Shown: positions 7,975 to 17,414, counted from the stretch's first letter. The stretch: 64,000 nt of DNA from Lysobacterales bacterium (GCA_019510125.1 JAEKKX010000018.1:29613-93612); one strand, 5' to 3'. Made by a program: numbers and translations. Notes: generated from the sequence alone by a model not told the origin.

Positions 7975-9186
7975 ATGGACCTCAAGAGCGGTTATCCCTT
8001 CTGGGCGATCAGGAACGGCCTCATGTCGGCGTTCCCGCGACTCGAACGCGACCTGCGCTGCGACGTGGCGATCGTGGGCGGCGGCATCACCGGCGCGCTG
8101 ATCGCACGGGAACTGGTCGATCGCGGCCACGCCGTGGCGCTGGTCGAACGGCGCGACATCGGCTGGGGCAGCACCGCCGCGAGCACCGCGCTGCTGCAGT
8201 ACGAGATCGACACCCACATGATCGACCTCGCGAAGCGTTACGGCGAGGACGACGCCGTGCGCGCGTACCGCGCCTGCGCCGACGCCATCCCCGCGCTGCA
8301 GGCGCTCGCGCGCGAAGTCCGCGACGTCGATTTCGCGCCGATGCGCAGCCTCTACTACGCCAGCCGCCGCCGGCACGTGCGCGACATGCGCGAGGAATGC
8401 GCGCTGCGCGCGCGGCATGGATTCGACGTGGACTGGCTGGAACGGCCCGCGCTGCGCGAGGCCTTCGGCATCGATGCGCCCGGCGCCATCCTCAGCGCCC
8501 TCGCCGCCCGCGTCGATCCGTATCGGCTCGCGCACAGGCTGCTGGCGCGACTGCAGCGCCAGGGGGCCGCGATCCACGACCGCACCACCATCGTCGACCT
8601 GCGCACGACGTCGCGGCAGGTCGAACTGCGCACCGCCGACGGCGCGACCCTGCGCGCCGGCCATGTCGTGATCGCGGCGGGTTACGCCTCGCAGCACTGG
8701 CTGGATCGGCGCTATGCCCGCAACCGCAGCAGTTACGCCTTCATCAGCGATCCGATCGACGCCGACGCGCTGGGGCCGCTGGCGGACACGATGGTCTGGG
8801 AATCGGCCCGCCCCTACCTCTACCTGCGGACCACCGGCGACGGCCGGCTTCTGGTCGGCGGCGAGGACGATGCGATCGACATCCCCGCGCGCCGCGATCG
8901 CCGTGTCGAGGGCAAGGCCCGCACGCTGCAGAAGAAGGTGCAGGCGCTGTTCCCCGATCTCGAATTCGTCCCGGCCTTCAGTTGGGCCGGCACCTTCGCC
9001 GAAACCGGGGACGGACTGCCGTTCTTCGGCGCGCATCGCCAGCACGGGCCGCGCGTGCTGTTCGCGATGGCGTACGGCGGCAACGGCATCACCTACTCGG
9101 CGATCGGCGCCGGTCTGCTGCGCTGCCTGATCGAACGGCGCGCGCATCCGCTCGCGTCGCTGTTCGGGTTTTCGCGGGTGGATTGA
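7975..9186 (+). CDS. FAD-dependent oxidoreductase (DAO family)
   Basis: 403 residues. The N-terminal Rossmann motif is DVAIVGGGITGALIARELVD (GxGxxG, about residues 25-44), followed by the second FAD-contact pattern ALVERRDIGWGSTAASTALL; the C-terminal FAD-binding segment is FFGAHRQHGPRVLFAMAYGG then GITYSAIGA. This is the D-amino-acid oxidase/glycine oxidase/glycerol-3-phosphate dehydrogenase superfamily, which oxidises amines or hydroxyls with FAD. The substrate is unknown. The ATG at 7975 was chosen because the protein then begins with a short MDLKSGYPFWAIRNG lead; an ATG at 7948 in frame is an alternative. It stands alone and is convergent with the XRE regulator gene. Confidence 0.83.
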   Translation: MDLKSGYPFWAIRNGLMSAFPRLERDLRCDVAIVGGGITGALIARELVDRGHAVALVERRDIGWGSTAASTALLQYEIDTHMIDLAKRYGEDDAVRAYRACADAIPALQALAREVRDVDFAPMRSLYYASRRRHVRDMREECALRARHGFDVDWLERPALREAFGIDAPGAILSALAARVDPYRLAHRLLARLQRQGAAIHDRTTIVDLRTTSRQVELRTADGATLRAGHVVIAAGYASQHWLDRRYARNRSSYAFISDPIDADALGPLADTMVWESARPYLYLRTTGDGRLLVGGEDDAIDIPARRDRRVEGKARTLQKKVQALFPDLEFVPAFSWAGTFAETGDGLPFFGAHRQHGPRVLFAMAYGGNGITYSAIGAGLLRCLIERRAHPLASLFGFSRVD

Positions 9187-9230
9187 GGGGCGAGGCCCGA
9201 TCGCGGACGCCCGATCCGCTTCGATCATCG

Positions 9231-9279
9231 TTCGCCGCGACGGATGCGCCGCGACGATGGGCCAGGGCCCACCCTAGCG
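9231..9279. repeat. Intergenic hairpin repeat, copy 2, at a convergent junction
   Basis: Second copy of the element at 5600-5648: the same TTCGCCG, CGGATGCGCCGC and GGGCCAGGGCCC blocks. The stem is TGGGCC/GGCCCA (9258-9271). It spans the gap between the convergent FAD oxidoreductase and XRE regulator genes and includes the TAG stop of the latter. Confidence 0.6.
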
Positions 9280-10026
9280 GGGCCCGGCGTCGAGGGCGCG
9301 GCGATAGCCCTGGAACAGTTGCAGCAGCCACGGCTTCTGGGCGAGGACGAGGCTGACGCCGATGCGCTCCTTGGCCGGCAGCGTGGCGTCGCGGGCGAGC
9401 AGCGTGTCGAACTCGCGGACCACGTCCTCCAGGCGCTGGCGCATGTGGCGGATGCCGTCGATGCTGAGGCTGCCGGTGAGCAGGAACAGGCCGTCCTGCT
9501 CGCCGTCGAAGGCGTCGGCGAAATAGTCGGTGAGCAGCTTCTCGCGGAAGTAGCGCTCCATCGGGCCGCCGCGGCGCCAGCGGAAGTTGCGCGCGGTGAG
9601 CGCGCGGGCGCGATTGCCCGGCAGCAGCTCGATGATGCCCAGCCGGTCGAGTTTGACCAGCAGCCCGGTCCACTGCGGTTCGGTGAAGGCGAACTGCGCC
9701 AGCACGTCCTGCTGGCGCCAGCGATTGAGGCTGAGGAACAGCGCCAGCAGCAGCGCCGGATCGGACACCAGCGCCTTCTCCTGCGCCTCGGTCAGCTCGG
9801 CCATGCTCGCGCGTCCGCGCGCGGATTCGGCGGCGAGTTCGGCCAGGCCGATGTCGAGCACATCGCAGATCTGCTCGAGCCGCTGCAGGCTCATCGCGCG
9901 CAGCGAGAACATCCGCTTGACCGCGGCCTCGCTCATCTTGATCCGCGAGGCCAACTCGCGGTAAGTCAGGCCCTGGCCGCGCAGCAGGCGCTTGAGGGCG
10001 TCGATCAGTTCGACGGAGACGGCCAT
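9274..10026 (-). CDS. XRE-type transcriptional regulator with long C-terminal domain
   Basis: 250 residues. Residues about 5-65 are a Cro/C1-type helix-turn-helix (GLTYRELASRIKMSEAAVKR then LQRLEQICDVLDIGLAEL). The remaining 180 residues are mainly helical and contain a winged-helix-like stretch (QDVLAQFAFTEPQWTGLLVK, LDRLGIIELLPGNRARALTA), so the effector or oligomerisation part is unusually large for an XRE protein. Regulators of this build occur in Xanthomonadaceae next to diverse genes. The start follows the first good HTH-preceding ATG. Targets are unknown; the divergent secreted-protein gene at 10150 is a candidate. Cytoplasmic. Confidence 0.78.
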   Translation of the reverse strand: MAVSVELIDALKRLLRGQGLTYRELASRIKMSEAAVKRMFSLRAMSLQRLEQICDVLDIGLAELAAESARGRASMAELTEAQEKALVSDPALLLALFLSLNRWRQQDVLAQFAFTEPQWTGLLVKLDRLGIIELLPGNRARALTARNFRWRRGGPMERYFREKLLTDYFADAFDGEQDGLFLLTGSLSIDGIRHMRQRLEDVVREFDTLLARDATLPAKERIGVSLVLAQKPWLLQLFQGYRRALDAGPR

Positions 10027-10149
10027 GGGTCGAGGATTCCGATACCGGGCAGCCCCGCTATCTACACTCGGTAGCGGCCGATTGCAACGGCGGCGGTGAC
10101 CGGTGTCTGCTCGGTCGTGGCCGCGACCGCGGCCGATCCGGGGATGTCC

Positions 10150-10905
10150 ATGCACCTTGCGCCCGCCCTGCCCCGCGTCCGCCGCGCCGGCCTCGCGCTC
10201 CTGCTTGTGCTGCTGCCGACGCTTTCGGGCGGCGCGCGGGCGCAGGCCACGTCCGGCATCAGCCTGCGGATCAGCGGCGCACCGGTCGAGGCGGGGATCG
10301 CGGTCGGCGGCGACGCCCGCCGGATGGTCTTCGGCACGCTGCGCTCGACCGCGCCGCTGGCCAAGATCGAACTGATCGATCCCGCGGGCCGCACGGTCCG
10401 CAGCGACACCGGCGCCGCGCTCAAGCGCATGCCCGCCGCAGAGGCGGTGCGTCCGGAACTCGGCGACGTCTATTTCCTGCCCGAACTGCGCGACGCCGCG
10501 CCCGGCGCGTGGCGCCTGCGCTTCGTGCCCGCGGGCGCCGGCACGGGGCGGATCGTCGGCGCGGTGTCGCTGCGACCGCGCTACGAGCTGATGCTGCCGA
10601 TGGTGGAATCCGGCTGGCGCGCCGGCGCGCCGACGCTGATCGAAGTGCTGGCGAGCGACAACGGCGAGGCGCTGGCGAACCTCGGCGGCATCCGCGTGTG
10701 GATCGAGGACGCGCGCGGCCGTCGCGTGTTCGAGGGGATGGCGCAGGCGAACCTGCGCAACGCGCGCGGCATCCTCGTCAGCGACGACCCGCGCAATTAC
10801 CTGATCGTCGCCACGGCGCCGGCCCCGGGCCGCTACCGCCTCGTGGCGACGCACGCGCTCGGCGGCCGCGCACTGCGCGCCGAGCGCGCCATCGACGTGC
10901 ACTGA
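10150..10905 (+). CDS. Secreted hypothetical protein
   Basis: 251 residues with a clear signal peptide (MHLAPALPRVRRAGLALLLV, cleavage near ARAQ). The mature part is beta-rich with immunoglobulin-like strands (KIELIDPAGRTVRSD, LLIEVLAS-like segments) and no Cys pair or catalytic motif that I can name. I chose the ATG at 10150 because GGGG lies 6 bases upstream; an ATG at 10144 and a GTG at 10096 are in frame. Probably periplasmic or extracellular. It is followed 30 bases later by a small secreted peptide gene with a strong ribosome site, so the two may be one transcript. Confidence 0.68.
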   Translation: MHLAPALPRVRRAGLALLLVLLPTLSGGARAQATSGISLRISGAPVEAGIAVGGDARRMVFGTLRSTAPLAKIELIDPAGRTVRSDTGAALKRMPAAEAVRPELGDVYFLPELRDAAPGAWRLRFVPAGAGTGRIVGAVSLRPRYELMLPMVESGWRAGAPTLIEVLASDNGEALANLGGIRVWIEDARGRRVFEGMAQANLRNARGILVSDDPRNYLIVATAPAPGRYRLVATHALGGRALRAERAIDVH

Positions 10906-10935
10906 CCGCCACGCGGGCGGCCGAGGAGGACGCGC

Positions 10936-11121
10936 ATGTTCATCCACCTGCCCCGCCGCCGGCGTCGTCCGGTCGTGAACACCCTGCGCCACCGCCTCGC
11001 CGGCCTCGTTATCGCGCTCGGCTGCGCGCTCATTCCGCCTGCGGACGCGCAGCCCGGCGTCCCGGCGACGCCGTCCCCGGCCGGCGTCGTCGCGTCGGTC
11101 GCGACGACGGGCCCGGGCTGA
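10936..11121 (+). CDS. Small signal-peptide-bearing protein, 61 residues
   Basis: A strong ribosome site (GAGGAGGA, 6 bases from the ATG) supports translation. The product has a basic N-terminus, a hydrophobic stretch (HRLAGLVIALGCALI) and a possible cleavage after PPADAQ, leaving a 22-residue Pro/Ala/Val mature peptide. It could be a true small exported peptide or the stump of a longer gene cut off at the cysA 3' end. It lies 30 bases after the secreted-protein gene and 15 bases before the convergent cysA end. Confidence 0.42.
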   Translation: MFIHLPRRRRRPVVNTLRHRLAGLVIALGCALIPPADAQPGVPATPSPAGVVASVATTGPG

Positions 11122-11136
11122 AGCCGTCGCGGCGGC

Positions 11137-12198
11137 TCAACCCTCGCGCGGCAGGAACCGCGCGCGCAGCGGCTGCAGGCGCAGGGTGTCGCCGGGCGCG
11201 GGCAGCGGGCCATCGGTCGCATCGACCATGTCCCATTCGAACGGCGCGGCCGCGGCGCCGACGCCGAGTTCGACCGTGGTGCGGTCGGCGCGACGCCGGG
11301 TCGCCAGCACGGTCCCGGCGATGCCGTCGACGCCGCCGTCTCCGGCCGTCGCGCGGCGCAGTTCCTGCGGGCGCAGCAGCGCGACGGCATCGCCCGCCGC
11401 CGCGTCGGGCGCAGGCAGCGAGACCGCGCCGTCCGCGGTCGAGAACACGCCGTCGCGGACCTGTCCTTCCAGGGTGTTGCCGCGACCGACGAACCCGAAC
11501 ACGTAGGCCGAGGCCGGCGACGTGTAGATCTCGTCGGGGGTGCCGACCTGCTCGATCCGGCCCTGCCGCATCACCACGACCCGGTCGGCGAGTTCGAGCG
11601 CTTCTTCCTGGTCGTGGGTCACGAACAGCGTGGTCTGCCCGGTGCGTTCGTGCAGCTTGCGCAGCCAGCGCCGCAGTTCGACGCGGACCTTGGCGTCGAG
11701 CGCGCCGAACGGCTCGTCCAGCAGCAGCACGCCCGGATCGATCGCCAGCGCACGGGCCAGCGCGACGCGCTGCTTCTGGCCGCCGGACAACTGGTCGGGA
11801 TAGCGGCCGCCGAGGTCGGGCAACTGGATCAGGCCGAGCAGCTCCTCGACCCGCTTCGCGATCTCCGCCCGCGTCGGGCGCTTCGCGCGCGGCCGGCAGC
11901 GCAGGCCGAAGGCGATGTTCTCGGCCACGGTCATGTGCCGGAACAGGGCGTAGTGCTGGAACACGAAGCCGACGTTGCGCTCGCGCAGGCTCAGCCGGGT
12001 GGCGTCGCGCTGGTCGAAGAAGACGCTGCCCGCGTCCGGCGACAGCAGGCCGCCGACGATCCGCAGCAGCGTGGTCTTGCCCGAACCGGACGGCCCGAGC
12101 AGCGCGATGAGTTCGCCCGAGGCGATGTCCAGGTCGACGCCGTCGAGGGCGATCGCGCCGGGGTAGCGCTTGCCGAGGCGGTGGAGACGCAGTTGCAT
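11137..12198 (-). CDS. cysA: Sulfate/thiosulfate ABC transporter ATP-binding protein
   Basis: 353 residues. Walker A is [14 protein letters not shown] (about residues 34-47), Q-loop [13 protein letters not shown], signature [16 protein letters not shown], Walker [13 protein letters not shown] and the switch His in [13 protein letters not shown]-terminal TOBE-like regulatory region follows. It hydrolyses ATP at the inner membrane to drive CysT-CysW import of sulfate delivered by the periplasmic binding protein. It is the last gene of the minus-strand sulfate unit. The gap to cysW holds a 53-bp copy of the cysW 3' end, an unusual scar. Confidence 0.95.
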   Translation of the reverse strand: MQLRLHRLGKRYPGAIALDGVDLDIASGELIALLGPSGSGKTTLLRIVGGLLSPDAGSVFFDQRDATRLSLRERNVGFVFQHYALFRHMTVAENIAFGLRCRPRAKRPTRAEIAKRVEELLGLIQLPDLGGRYPDQLSGGQKQRVALARALAIDPGVLLLDEPFGALDAKVRVELRRWLRKLHERTGQTTLFVTHDQEEALELADRVVVMRQGRIEQVGTPDEIYTSPASAYVFGFVGRGNTLEGQVRDGVFSTADGAVSLPAPDAAAGDAVALLRPQELRRATAGDGGVDGIAGTVLATRRRADRTTVELGVGAAAAPFEWDMVDATDGPLPAPGDTLRLQPLRARFLPREG

Positions 12199-12200
12199 GT

Positions 12201-12399
12201 TCAGTGTTTCCCGTGGGAAGCGGCGATGGCGTCGCCGTGCGCGCGCTCCAGCCGCGCCGGGACGCACCTGGGCAATGGCAGTCGCGTCACCGGCGCCCCG
12301 GGCGCCGAGCTCGAAATCCGCGAGCGTTGCATGTCGACTCGATGCATCAATGCTTCCCGTGGGAAGCGGCGATGGCGTCGCCGTGCGCGCGCTCCAGCC
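12201..12399. repeat. Duplicated cysW 3' end between cysW and cysA
   Basis: 12201-12253 and 12347-12399 are 53-bp direct repeats with two differences. The second copy is the true 3' end of cysW, encoding [15 protein letters not shown] and stop; the first copy repeats the same codons and stop directly before the cysA start. The 93 bp between them carry no gene. This looks like a local duplication that pushed cysA away from cysW. Confidence 0.85.
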
Positions 12400-13198
12400 A
12401 GAACTTGGCGACGAGCGTCACCAGCGCCATCCCGGACAGCAGCGAGGCGGCGGCGAACGCGGCGGTGGTGTCGAATTCGTTGTAGAGGATCTCGATGTGC
12501 AGCGGCAGGGTGTTGGTCAGGCCGCGGATGTGGCCGGAGACCACCGACACCGCGCCGAACTCGCCCATCGCGCGCGCGCCGCACAGCAGCACGCCGTAGA
12601 GCAGGCCCCAGCGGATCTTCGGCAGCGTCACCCGGAAGAACATCGTCCACGCGCCGGCCCCGAGCGAACGCGCGGCGAGTTCTTCCTCGGCGCCCTGCTG
12701 CTGCATCAGCGGGATCAGTTCGCGGACCACGAACGGGAAGGTGATGAACAGCGTCGCCAGCACGATGCCCGGCCGCGCGAACAGGATCTTGACCTCGTGC
12801 GCGGCCAGCCATTGCGCGAACCAGCCGTGCGAACCGAACAGCAGCACCAGGCACAGGCCGGCGACCACCGGCGACACCGCGAACGGCAGGTCGAGCACCG
12901 CGAGCAGCAGGCGCTTGCCGCGGAACTCGAAGCGGGTCACGGCCCAGGCGGTCAGCAGGCCGAAGACGGCGTTGATCGGCAGCACGATGGCGACGGTGAA
13001 CAGGGTGAGCCGGAGCGCCGCGCGGGCGTCGGGCTCGGCCAGTGCGGACCACCACGCGCGGAAGCCGTCGCCGAACGCGGCGACCAGCACCATGCCCAGC
13101 GGCAGCACGACCAGCACGCCCATCACCAGCACCGCCAGCGCGATCAGCAGCCAGCGCAGCCAGCGCGGTTCGGTCAGGGAAGACGGATCATTCGCCAC
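12347..13198 (-). CDS. cysW: Sulfate ABC transporter permease CysW
   Basis: 283 residues with six membrane helices and the EAA loop in the region [20 protein letters not shown] then LPKIRWGLL, which docks on CysA. Family features include the conserved [15 protein letters not shown] segment. It forms the inner-membrane channel with CysT. Its start overlaps the cysT 3' end by 11 bases. The last 16 codons are repeated downstream (12201-12253). Assignment as CysW instead of CysT rests on gene order and the SGHIRGLT segment. Confidence 0.93.
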   Translation of the reverse strand: MANDPSSLTEPRWLRWLLIALAVLVMGVLVVLPLGMVLVAAFGDGFRAWWSALAEPDARAALRLTLFTVAIVLPINAVFGLLTAWAVTRFEFRGKRLLLAVLDLPFAVSPVVAGLCLVLLFGSHGWFAQWLAAHEVKILFARPGIVLATLFITFPFVVRELIPLMQQQGAEEELAARSLGAGAWTMFFRVTLPKIRWGLLYGVLLCGARAMGEFGAVSVVSGHIRGLTNTLPLHIEILYNEFDTTAAFAAASLLSGMALVTLVAKFWLERAHGDAIAASHGKH

Positions 13199-14063
13199 GG
13201 CGCAGCCTCCTGCGCTCGTGCGCGAACAGCAGCGGGATCGCGTTGATCGCGACCAGGCACGCGAAGGAGGCGGCCAGCAGCAGCGCCGCGATCGCGATCG
13301 CGCCGTTGTAGTCGTATTCCTCCAGGCGGATCGTCACCAGCAGCGGCGCGATCTCGGTCTTGTACGGCAGGTTGCCGGCGATGAAGATCACCGAGCCGTA
13401 TTCGCCGAGCCCGCGCGCGAAGGCCAGCGAGAAGCCGGTCAGCAGGCCCGGCAGCAGTTCCGGGAACACCACGCGCCGCAGCGCGGTGAAGCGGGAGGCG
13501 CCGAGCGAGGCGGCGGCCTCCTCCGATTCGCGGCCCATGGCCTCGAGGATCGGCTGCACCGTGCGCACCGCGAACGGCAGGCCGATGAACACCAGCGCCA
13601 ACACGATGCCGACCGGGGTGTAGGCGATCTTCAGCCCCATCGGCTCGACGATGCGGCCGATCCAGCCGTTCGCCGAATAGATCGCGGTCAGCGCGATGCC
13701 GGCGACCGCGGTGGGCAGTGCGAACGGCAGGTCGACCAGCGCGTCGAGCAGGCGCCGGCCGGGAAAGCGGTAGCGCACCAGCACCCAGGCGATCAGCGTG
13801 CCGGCCAGCAGCGCCACCAGCGCCGCGACCAGCGCGGCGCCGAAGCTGAGCTTCAGCGACTGCAGCACGCGGGCGTCGCGCAGGACCCGCAGCCAGCCGT
13901 CGCCGCCGAGCTGCGCCGCGCGCACGCTGAGCGCGAGCAGCGGCAGCAGCACCACCGCGCCCAGCCAGGCCATGCCGAGGCCGAGGCCGAGGCCGAACCC
14001 CGGCAGCGGATTCGGCGTCGGCCTGTGGACCGGCGCGGCGATGTCGGCGGCGGTTTCGGTCAT
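13188..14063 (-). CDS. cysT: Sulfate ABC transporter permease CysT
   Basis: 291 residues, six membrane helices, with the EAA loop [20 protein letters not shown] and the family segment [20 protein letters not shown]. It is the partner permease of CysW. A Pro/Gly-rich N-terminal tail (about 25 residues) precedes the first helix. Its ATG overlaps the stop of the binding-protein gene (ATGA), and its 3' end overlaps cysW, so the four transport genes are tightly coupled. Confidence 0.94.
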   Translation of the reverse strand: MTETAADIAAPVHRPTPNPLPGFGLGLGLGMAWLGAVVLLPLLALSVRAAQLGGDGWLRVLRDARVLQSLKLSFGAALVAALVALLAGTLIAWVLVRYRFPGRRLLDALVDLPFALPTAVAGIALTAIYSANGWIGRIVEPMGLKIAYTPVGIVLALVFIGLPFAVRTVQPILEAMGRESEEAAASLGASRFTALRRVVFPELLPGLLTGFSLAFARGLGEYGSVIFIAGNLPYKTEIAPLLVTIRLEEYDYNGAIAIAALLLAASFACLVAINAIPLLFAHERRRLRRGE

Positions 14064-15079
14064 CGCGCCGCCTGCTGGATGCGGTCGAAGAAGCCGCCGT
14101 CGCCGAAGTGCTCGGCCTGCGCCTTCTTCCAGCCGCCGAACGCGCTGTCGATGGTCACCGTCGTCACCTTCGGGAAGCGCGCGAGTTCCGCCGCCGGCAC
14201 CTTGTCGGGCTCGGCCGGGCGGTAGAAATGCTTCGCGGCGAGGCGCTGGCCCTCGGGGGTGTAGAGGAAGCGCAGGTAGGCTTCGGCCTGCTTGCGGGTG
14301 CCGTGCTTGGCGACGTTCTTGTCGACCCACGCCACCGGCGGCTCGGCCTTGATGCTCAGGCTGGGCACCACGATCTCGAACTTGCCGCGGGTGTCGGGTT
14401 CGTTGAGCGTCAGCAGCGCCTCGTTCTCCCACGCGATCAGCACGTCGCCGATGCCGCGCTCGACGAAGGTGGTGGTCGCGCCGCGCGCACCGGTGTCGAG
14501 CACCGGGACGTTGCGGAACAGCCGGGTCATGTAGTCGAGCACCTTGCCGCCGTCGCGGTATTCCTTCGACGCCCAGGCCCAGGCGCCGAGGTAGTTCCAG
14601 CGCGCGCCGCCGGAGGTCTTGGGATTGGGCGTGATCACCGCGACGCCGGGACGCGCGAGGTCGCCCCAGTCGGCGATCTTCTTCGGATTGCCCTTGCGCA
14701 CCAGGAACACGATGGTCGAGGTGTACGGCGACGAATTGTACGGCAGCCGGGTCTGCCAGTTGGCCGGCAGCAGTTTCGCGTTCTGCACGATCGCGTCGAT
14801 GTCGGCCGACAGCGCCAGGGTGACGACGTCGGCCTCGAGGCCGTCGATCACCGCGCGCGCCTGCTTGCCGGAACCGCCGTGCGAGGCGCGGACCTTCAAG
14901 GTCTCGCCGGTCTGCTGCTTCCACACCTCGGCGAAGCGCGCATCGACGTCGGCGTAGAACTCGCGCGTCGGGTCGTAGGACACGTTGAGCAGTTCCTTGT
15001 CGGCGGCGTGCGCGGACGGCGCGGCCGCCGCCAGGGCGACGGCGAAGCCGAGGAGGACGTTGCGAAAAGTGGTGGTCAT
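14060..15079 (-). CDS. sbp: Periplasmic sulfate-binding protein
   Basis: 339 residues with a signal peptide ([18 protein letters not shown] then ADKELL). Family motifs are [20 protein letters not shown], the [20 protein letters not shown] region and [20 protein letters not shown], all typical of the Sbp/CysP sulfate-binding proteins. It captures sulfate (or thiosulfate) in the periplasm for CysTWA. Start at 15079 has GGAG 8 bases upstream; an ATG two codons earlier (15085) is too close to it. Sbp and CysP cannot be told apart here. Confidence 0.94.
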   Translation of the reverse strand: MTTTFRNVLLGFAVALAAAAPSAHAADKELLNVSYDPTREFYADVDARFAEVWKQQTGETLKVRASHGGSGKQARAVIDGLEADVVTLALSADIDAIVQNAKLLPANWQTRLPYNSSPYTSTIVFLVRKGNPKKIADWGDLARPGVAVITPNPKTSGGARWNYLGAWAWASKEYRDGGKVLDYMTRLFRNVPVLDTGARGATTTFVERGIGDVLIAWENEALLTLNEPDTRGKFEIVVPSLSIKAEPPVAWVDKNVAKHGTRKQAEAYLRFLYTPEGQRLAAKHFYRPAEPDKVPAAELARFPKVTTVTIDSAFGGWKKAQAEHFGDGGFFDRIQQAAR

Positions 15080-15095
15080 GGTCATGGCTCCGGGA

Positions 15096-16544
15096 TCAGA
15101 ACGAAAATTGCGCGCGGGTGAAGACGGCCTTCTCGTCCTCGCGGTCGGCGCCGCCGGCGGCCCCGCCGTCGAACGAAGCCTGGGTGTAGTTCGTGACAAG
15201 CTTGAGGTTGGCGTTGAGGTACCAGTTCAGGCCGATGGTCCAGGCGCGGACTTCGCTGGCGGACGCGGACGCGCTGGCGAACAGCGGGAAGGAGTCGTCG
15301 TCGATGTCGAGCACGCCGTAGCGGCCGACCACCTCGAAGGCGCCCCAGCCGGCCTCGTCGAGCGTGAACGGATGGTTGGGCTTGGCCACGCCGCGGTAGC
15401 CCGCGTCCTCGCCGGTCAGCACCCAGCTTCCGGTCACCTGCCAGGCCTTGTGCTCCAGGTGGTCGCGGCGGCCGAGGTTGGCGCCGCTGGTCACGCGCAC
15501 GGTCTGTTCGGAGGTCACGTATTCGCCGAGCAGGCCGCCGCGGCCGCGATAGAAGTACGCCTGCGGCGAGAAGCGGCGATGCAGGCCGTCGGCGGCGACG
15601 TTCGACGCGTAGCCGAAGAACTGCGCCTGCCCCGGCGTGCGATAGCGCGGCAGCAGGTTGTTGCCGGCGCCGTAGACGTCGCCGACGCTGGCGGCGACCC
15701 CGAGGCCCAGCCCGGACCAGGCGTTGGCGGCGTTGCGGAACGGTTCCCAGAACACGCGGCCGGCGTATTCGAACTCGTTGTCGGCGTTCGACGTCGCGGT
15801 GTCGCGGCCGTCCGGCGTGCCGTTGAACACGCCGACGGCGTAGTTCACGCGGCCCTGGGACAGCTCGCCCTGCACCTGCACGCCGAGATCGCGCGCCGGC
15901 GTCAGCTCGGTCGGCAGGCCGCGTTCGATCGCGGCCAGGCTCGCGCTCGGCTGCAACTGCTCCAGGCCGAACGGCGCCTTGAACTTGCCCAGGCGCACGG
16001 TCGCGCGCGGGTCGAACTTCAGGTCGACGTAGGCGTCGTTGAGTGTCGCGGTGTCGCCGGCGAGCTGCGCCTGCACGCGGAAGCCGATCAGCGGCCCCCA
16101 CGTGCCTTCGAGCGTGGGCTCGACGCGTCGGAACAGGAAGGTGTCGTTCTGCGGGATCTTGTCGTCGCCGATGAAATGGCGGCCGTCGGCCTGCACCAGG
16201 CCGCGGACCTTCACCTCCAGGCCGTCGGGCGACTTCACCGACAGCCCCTTGGCGGCGGTCAGCGAGATCACCGGGTCGCGCGCGGCCCTGGTCGCGGCCT
16301 CCTCGGCCTGCAGTTCGAGCTTGCGCTCGATCACGCGCAGGCGCTGGTCGAGGTCGGCGAGCGCGGTGGCATCGCCTTCGGCGGGCGGCGCCAGGCCGAG
16401 CCGGCGTTCGATCGCCTCCAGCCGCTGCAGCAGCGCCTGATCGGTGGTGGACTGCGCCTGCGCGGACAGCGCGACGAGGAGCAGCGGGAAGGCCAGCAGC
16501 GCCGACCGCAGGCGGGGCGCATGTCGTGGGGAAAGCGGGGACAT
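15096..16544 (-). CDS. OprO/OprP-type outer-membrane porin
   Basis: 482 residues. A signal peptide ([16 protein letters not shown]) is followed by a coiled-coil segment ([34 protein letters not shown]) like the periplasmic trimerisation region of OprP-type porins, then amphipathic beta strands and a terminal aromatic residue (RAQFSF), the classic outer-membrane signature. OprO/OprP homologs take up phosphate or polyphosphate; this one lies in the sulfate operon, so passage of sulfate or sulfonates is a reasonable inference. AAGGAG lies 7 bases before the start. It precedes the binding-protein gene by 16 bases. Confidence 0.85.
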   Translation of the reverse strand: MSPLSPRHAPRLRSALLAFPLLLVALSAQAQSTTDQALLQRLEAIERRLGLAPPAEGDATALADLDQRLRVIERKLELQAEEAATRAARDPVISLTAAKGLSVKSPDGLEVKVRGLVQADGRHFIGDDKIPQNDTFLFRRVEPTLEGTWGPLIGFRVQAQLAGDTATLNDAYVDLKFDPRATVRLGKFKAPFGLEQLQPSASLAAIERGLPTELTPARDLGVQVQGELSQGRVNYAVGVFNGTPDGRDTATSNADNEFEYAGRVFWEPFRNAANAWSGLGLGVAASVGDVYGAGNNLLPRYRTPGQAQFFGYASNVAADGLHRRFSPQAYFYRGRGGLLGEYVTSEQTVRVTSGANLGRRDHLEHKAWQVTGSWVLTGEDAGYRGVAKPNHPFTLDEAGWGAFEVVGRYGVLDIDDDSFPLFASASASASEVRAWTIGLNWYLNANLKLVTNYTQASFDGGAAGGADREDEKAVFTRAQFSF

Positions 16545-16642
16545 CGTCGACTCCTTGATGAACTGTTCGAGGGGTCGCGCGTCCGGTGGTCCGGTCGGCG
16601 CGTCTGTGGCGAGGGCGGGGCGGGAAGCCGCGACGAACGGGG

Positions 16643-16822
16643 TCAGCCTTCGTCGAAGCGGAATTTCTGGCTGCGGGTGATCTGCACGATGCGGGCGTTG
16701 TGGATGGCGACCTCGATCGTGCCGAACTCGATGTCGCGGAGCGCATCGATCACGGCGCGTTCGCGGTCGGCGAGCGCAGGGGCGGCGGCGGTTTCCGGCG
16801 CGGTGGCGGGCGATCGCGTCAC
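16643..16822 (-). CDS. YezD-like (DUF2292) small protein
   Basis: 59 residues from a GTG at 16822 to TGA at 16643; reading the minus strand gives a short Ala/Pro lead, then ADRERAVIDALRDIEFGTIE and IVQITRSQKFRF. The pattern of an Asp-Ile/Phe-Gly-x-Ile-x-Val core with a C-terminal QxxxxxKxRF end is that of the DUF2292/YezD family, found beside sulfur-assimilation genes. The GTG overlaps the stop of the Rrf2 regulator gene (GTGA), placing it inside the cys transcript. Its function is unknown; the context suggests sulfur metabolism. Cytoplasmic, no membrane segment. Confidence 0.8.
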   Translation of the reverse strand: MTRSPATAPETAAAPALADRERAVIDALRDIEFGTIEVAIHNARIVQITRSQKFRFDEG

Positions 16823-17265
16823 GGGGCGGACCTCGGATCGGGAAGGGGCGGAAGGGGCGCGGCGTCGGTCCGGGCGAAACTGCGCAGGCTGTGGCGGTCG
16901 AGCACCTGCGACATCGCGTCCCGCGACTCGCGCATCAGCGCGCGCAGCGCACAGCCCTCCGGGTCGGCGCAGTCGCGGCAGGGTTCGTAGGCGGTGACGC
17001 TGGCGCAGCGGACCGGCGCCAGCGGGCCGTCGATGGTGCGGAGGATGTCGCCGACCATGATCTCCTCGGAGGTGCGCGCCAGCGCATGGCCGCCGCGCTG
17101 GCCCCGCCGGCTCTCGATCAGGCCGGCCGCCCGCAGCTCGACGAGGATCGTCTCCAGGAACTTCACCGGCACCCGGGAGCGCTGGGCGATCTCGTGCGCC
17201 TGCAGCCGGACGTCGCCGGCCCGCGCCAGTTCGCTCATGGCGCGCAGGGCGTATTTGGCCTTCAT
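16819..17265 (-). CDS. Rrf2 family transcriptional regulator
   Basis: 148 residues. The start MKAKYALRAMSELAR is the standard Rrf2 opening, followed by the winged-helix motif LQAHEIAQRSRVPVKFLETI and the wing RRGQRGGHALAR. A cluster of Cys (RCASVTAYEPCRDCADPEGC, about residues 95-115) could bind an iron-sulfur cluster as in IscR/RsrR, though the spacing is not identical. In other bacteria Rrf2 proteins such as CymR control cysteine and sulfate genes, and this gene heads the sulfate operon, so autoregulated sulfur control is a sound inference. Upstream in-frame starts (17352) lack family support. Confidence 0.87.
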   Translation of the reverse strand: MKAKYALRAMSELARAGDVRLQAHEIAQRSRVPVKFLETILVELRAAGLIESRRGQRGGHALARTSEEIMVGDILRTIDGPLAPVRCASVTAYEPCRDCADPEGCALRALMRESRDAMSQVLDRHSLRSFARTDAAPLPPLPDPRSAP

Positions 17266-17414
17266 GGTGAGCACGGATGCGATCAATTCCCAGCGGGTCG
17301 GTAGGAATTCATCCCATGGTGCCACGCCCGGTGGCAAATGCTCCGAAGGCATCACGTCATGCCATGCGCCACGGCCGGGCGCCGGCGGTCGGGCGGCGCC
17401 TGCCCGGGGCGGCG

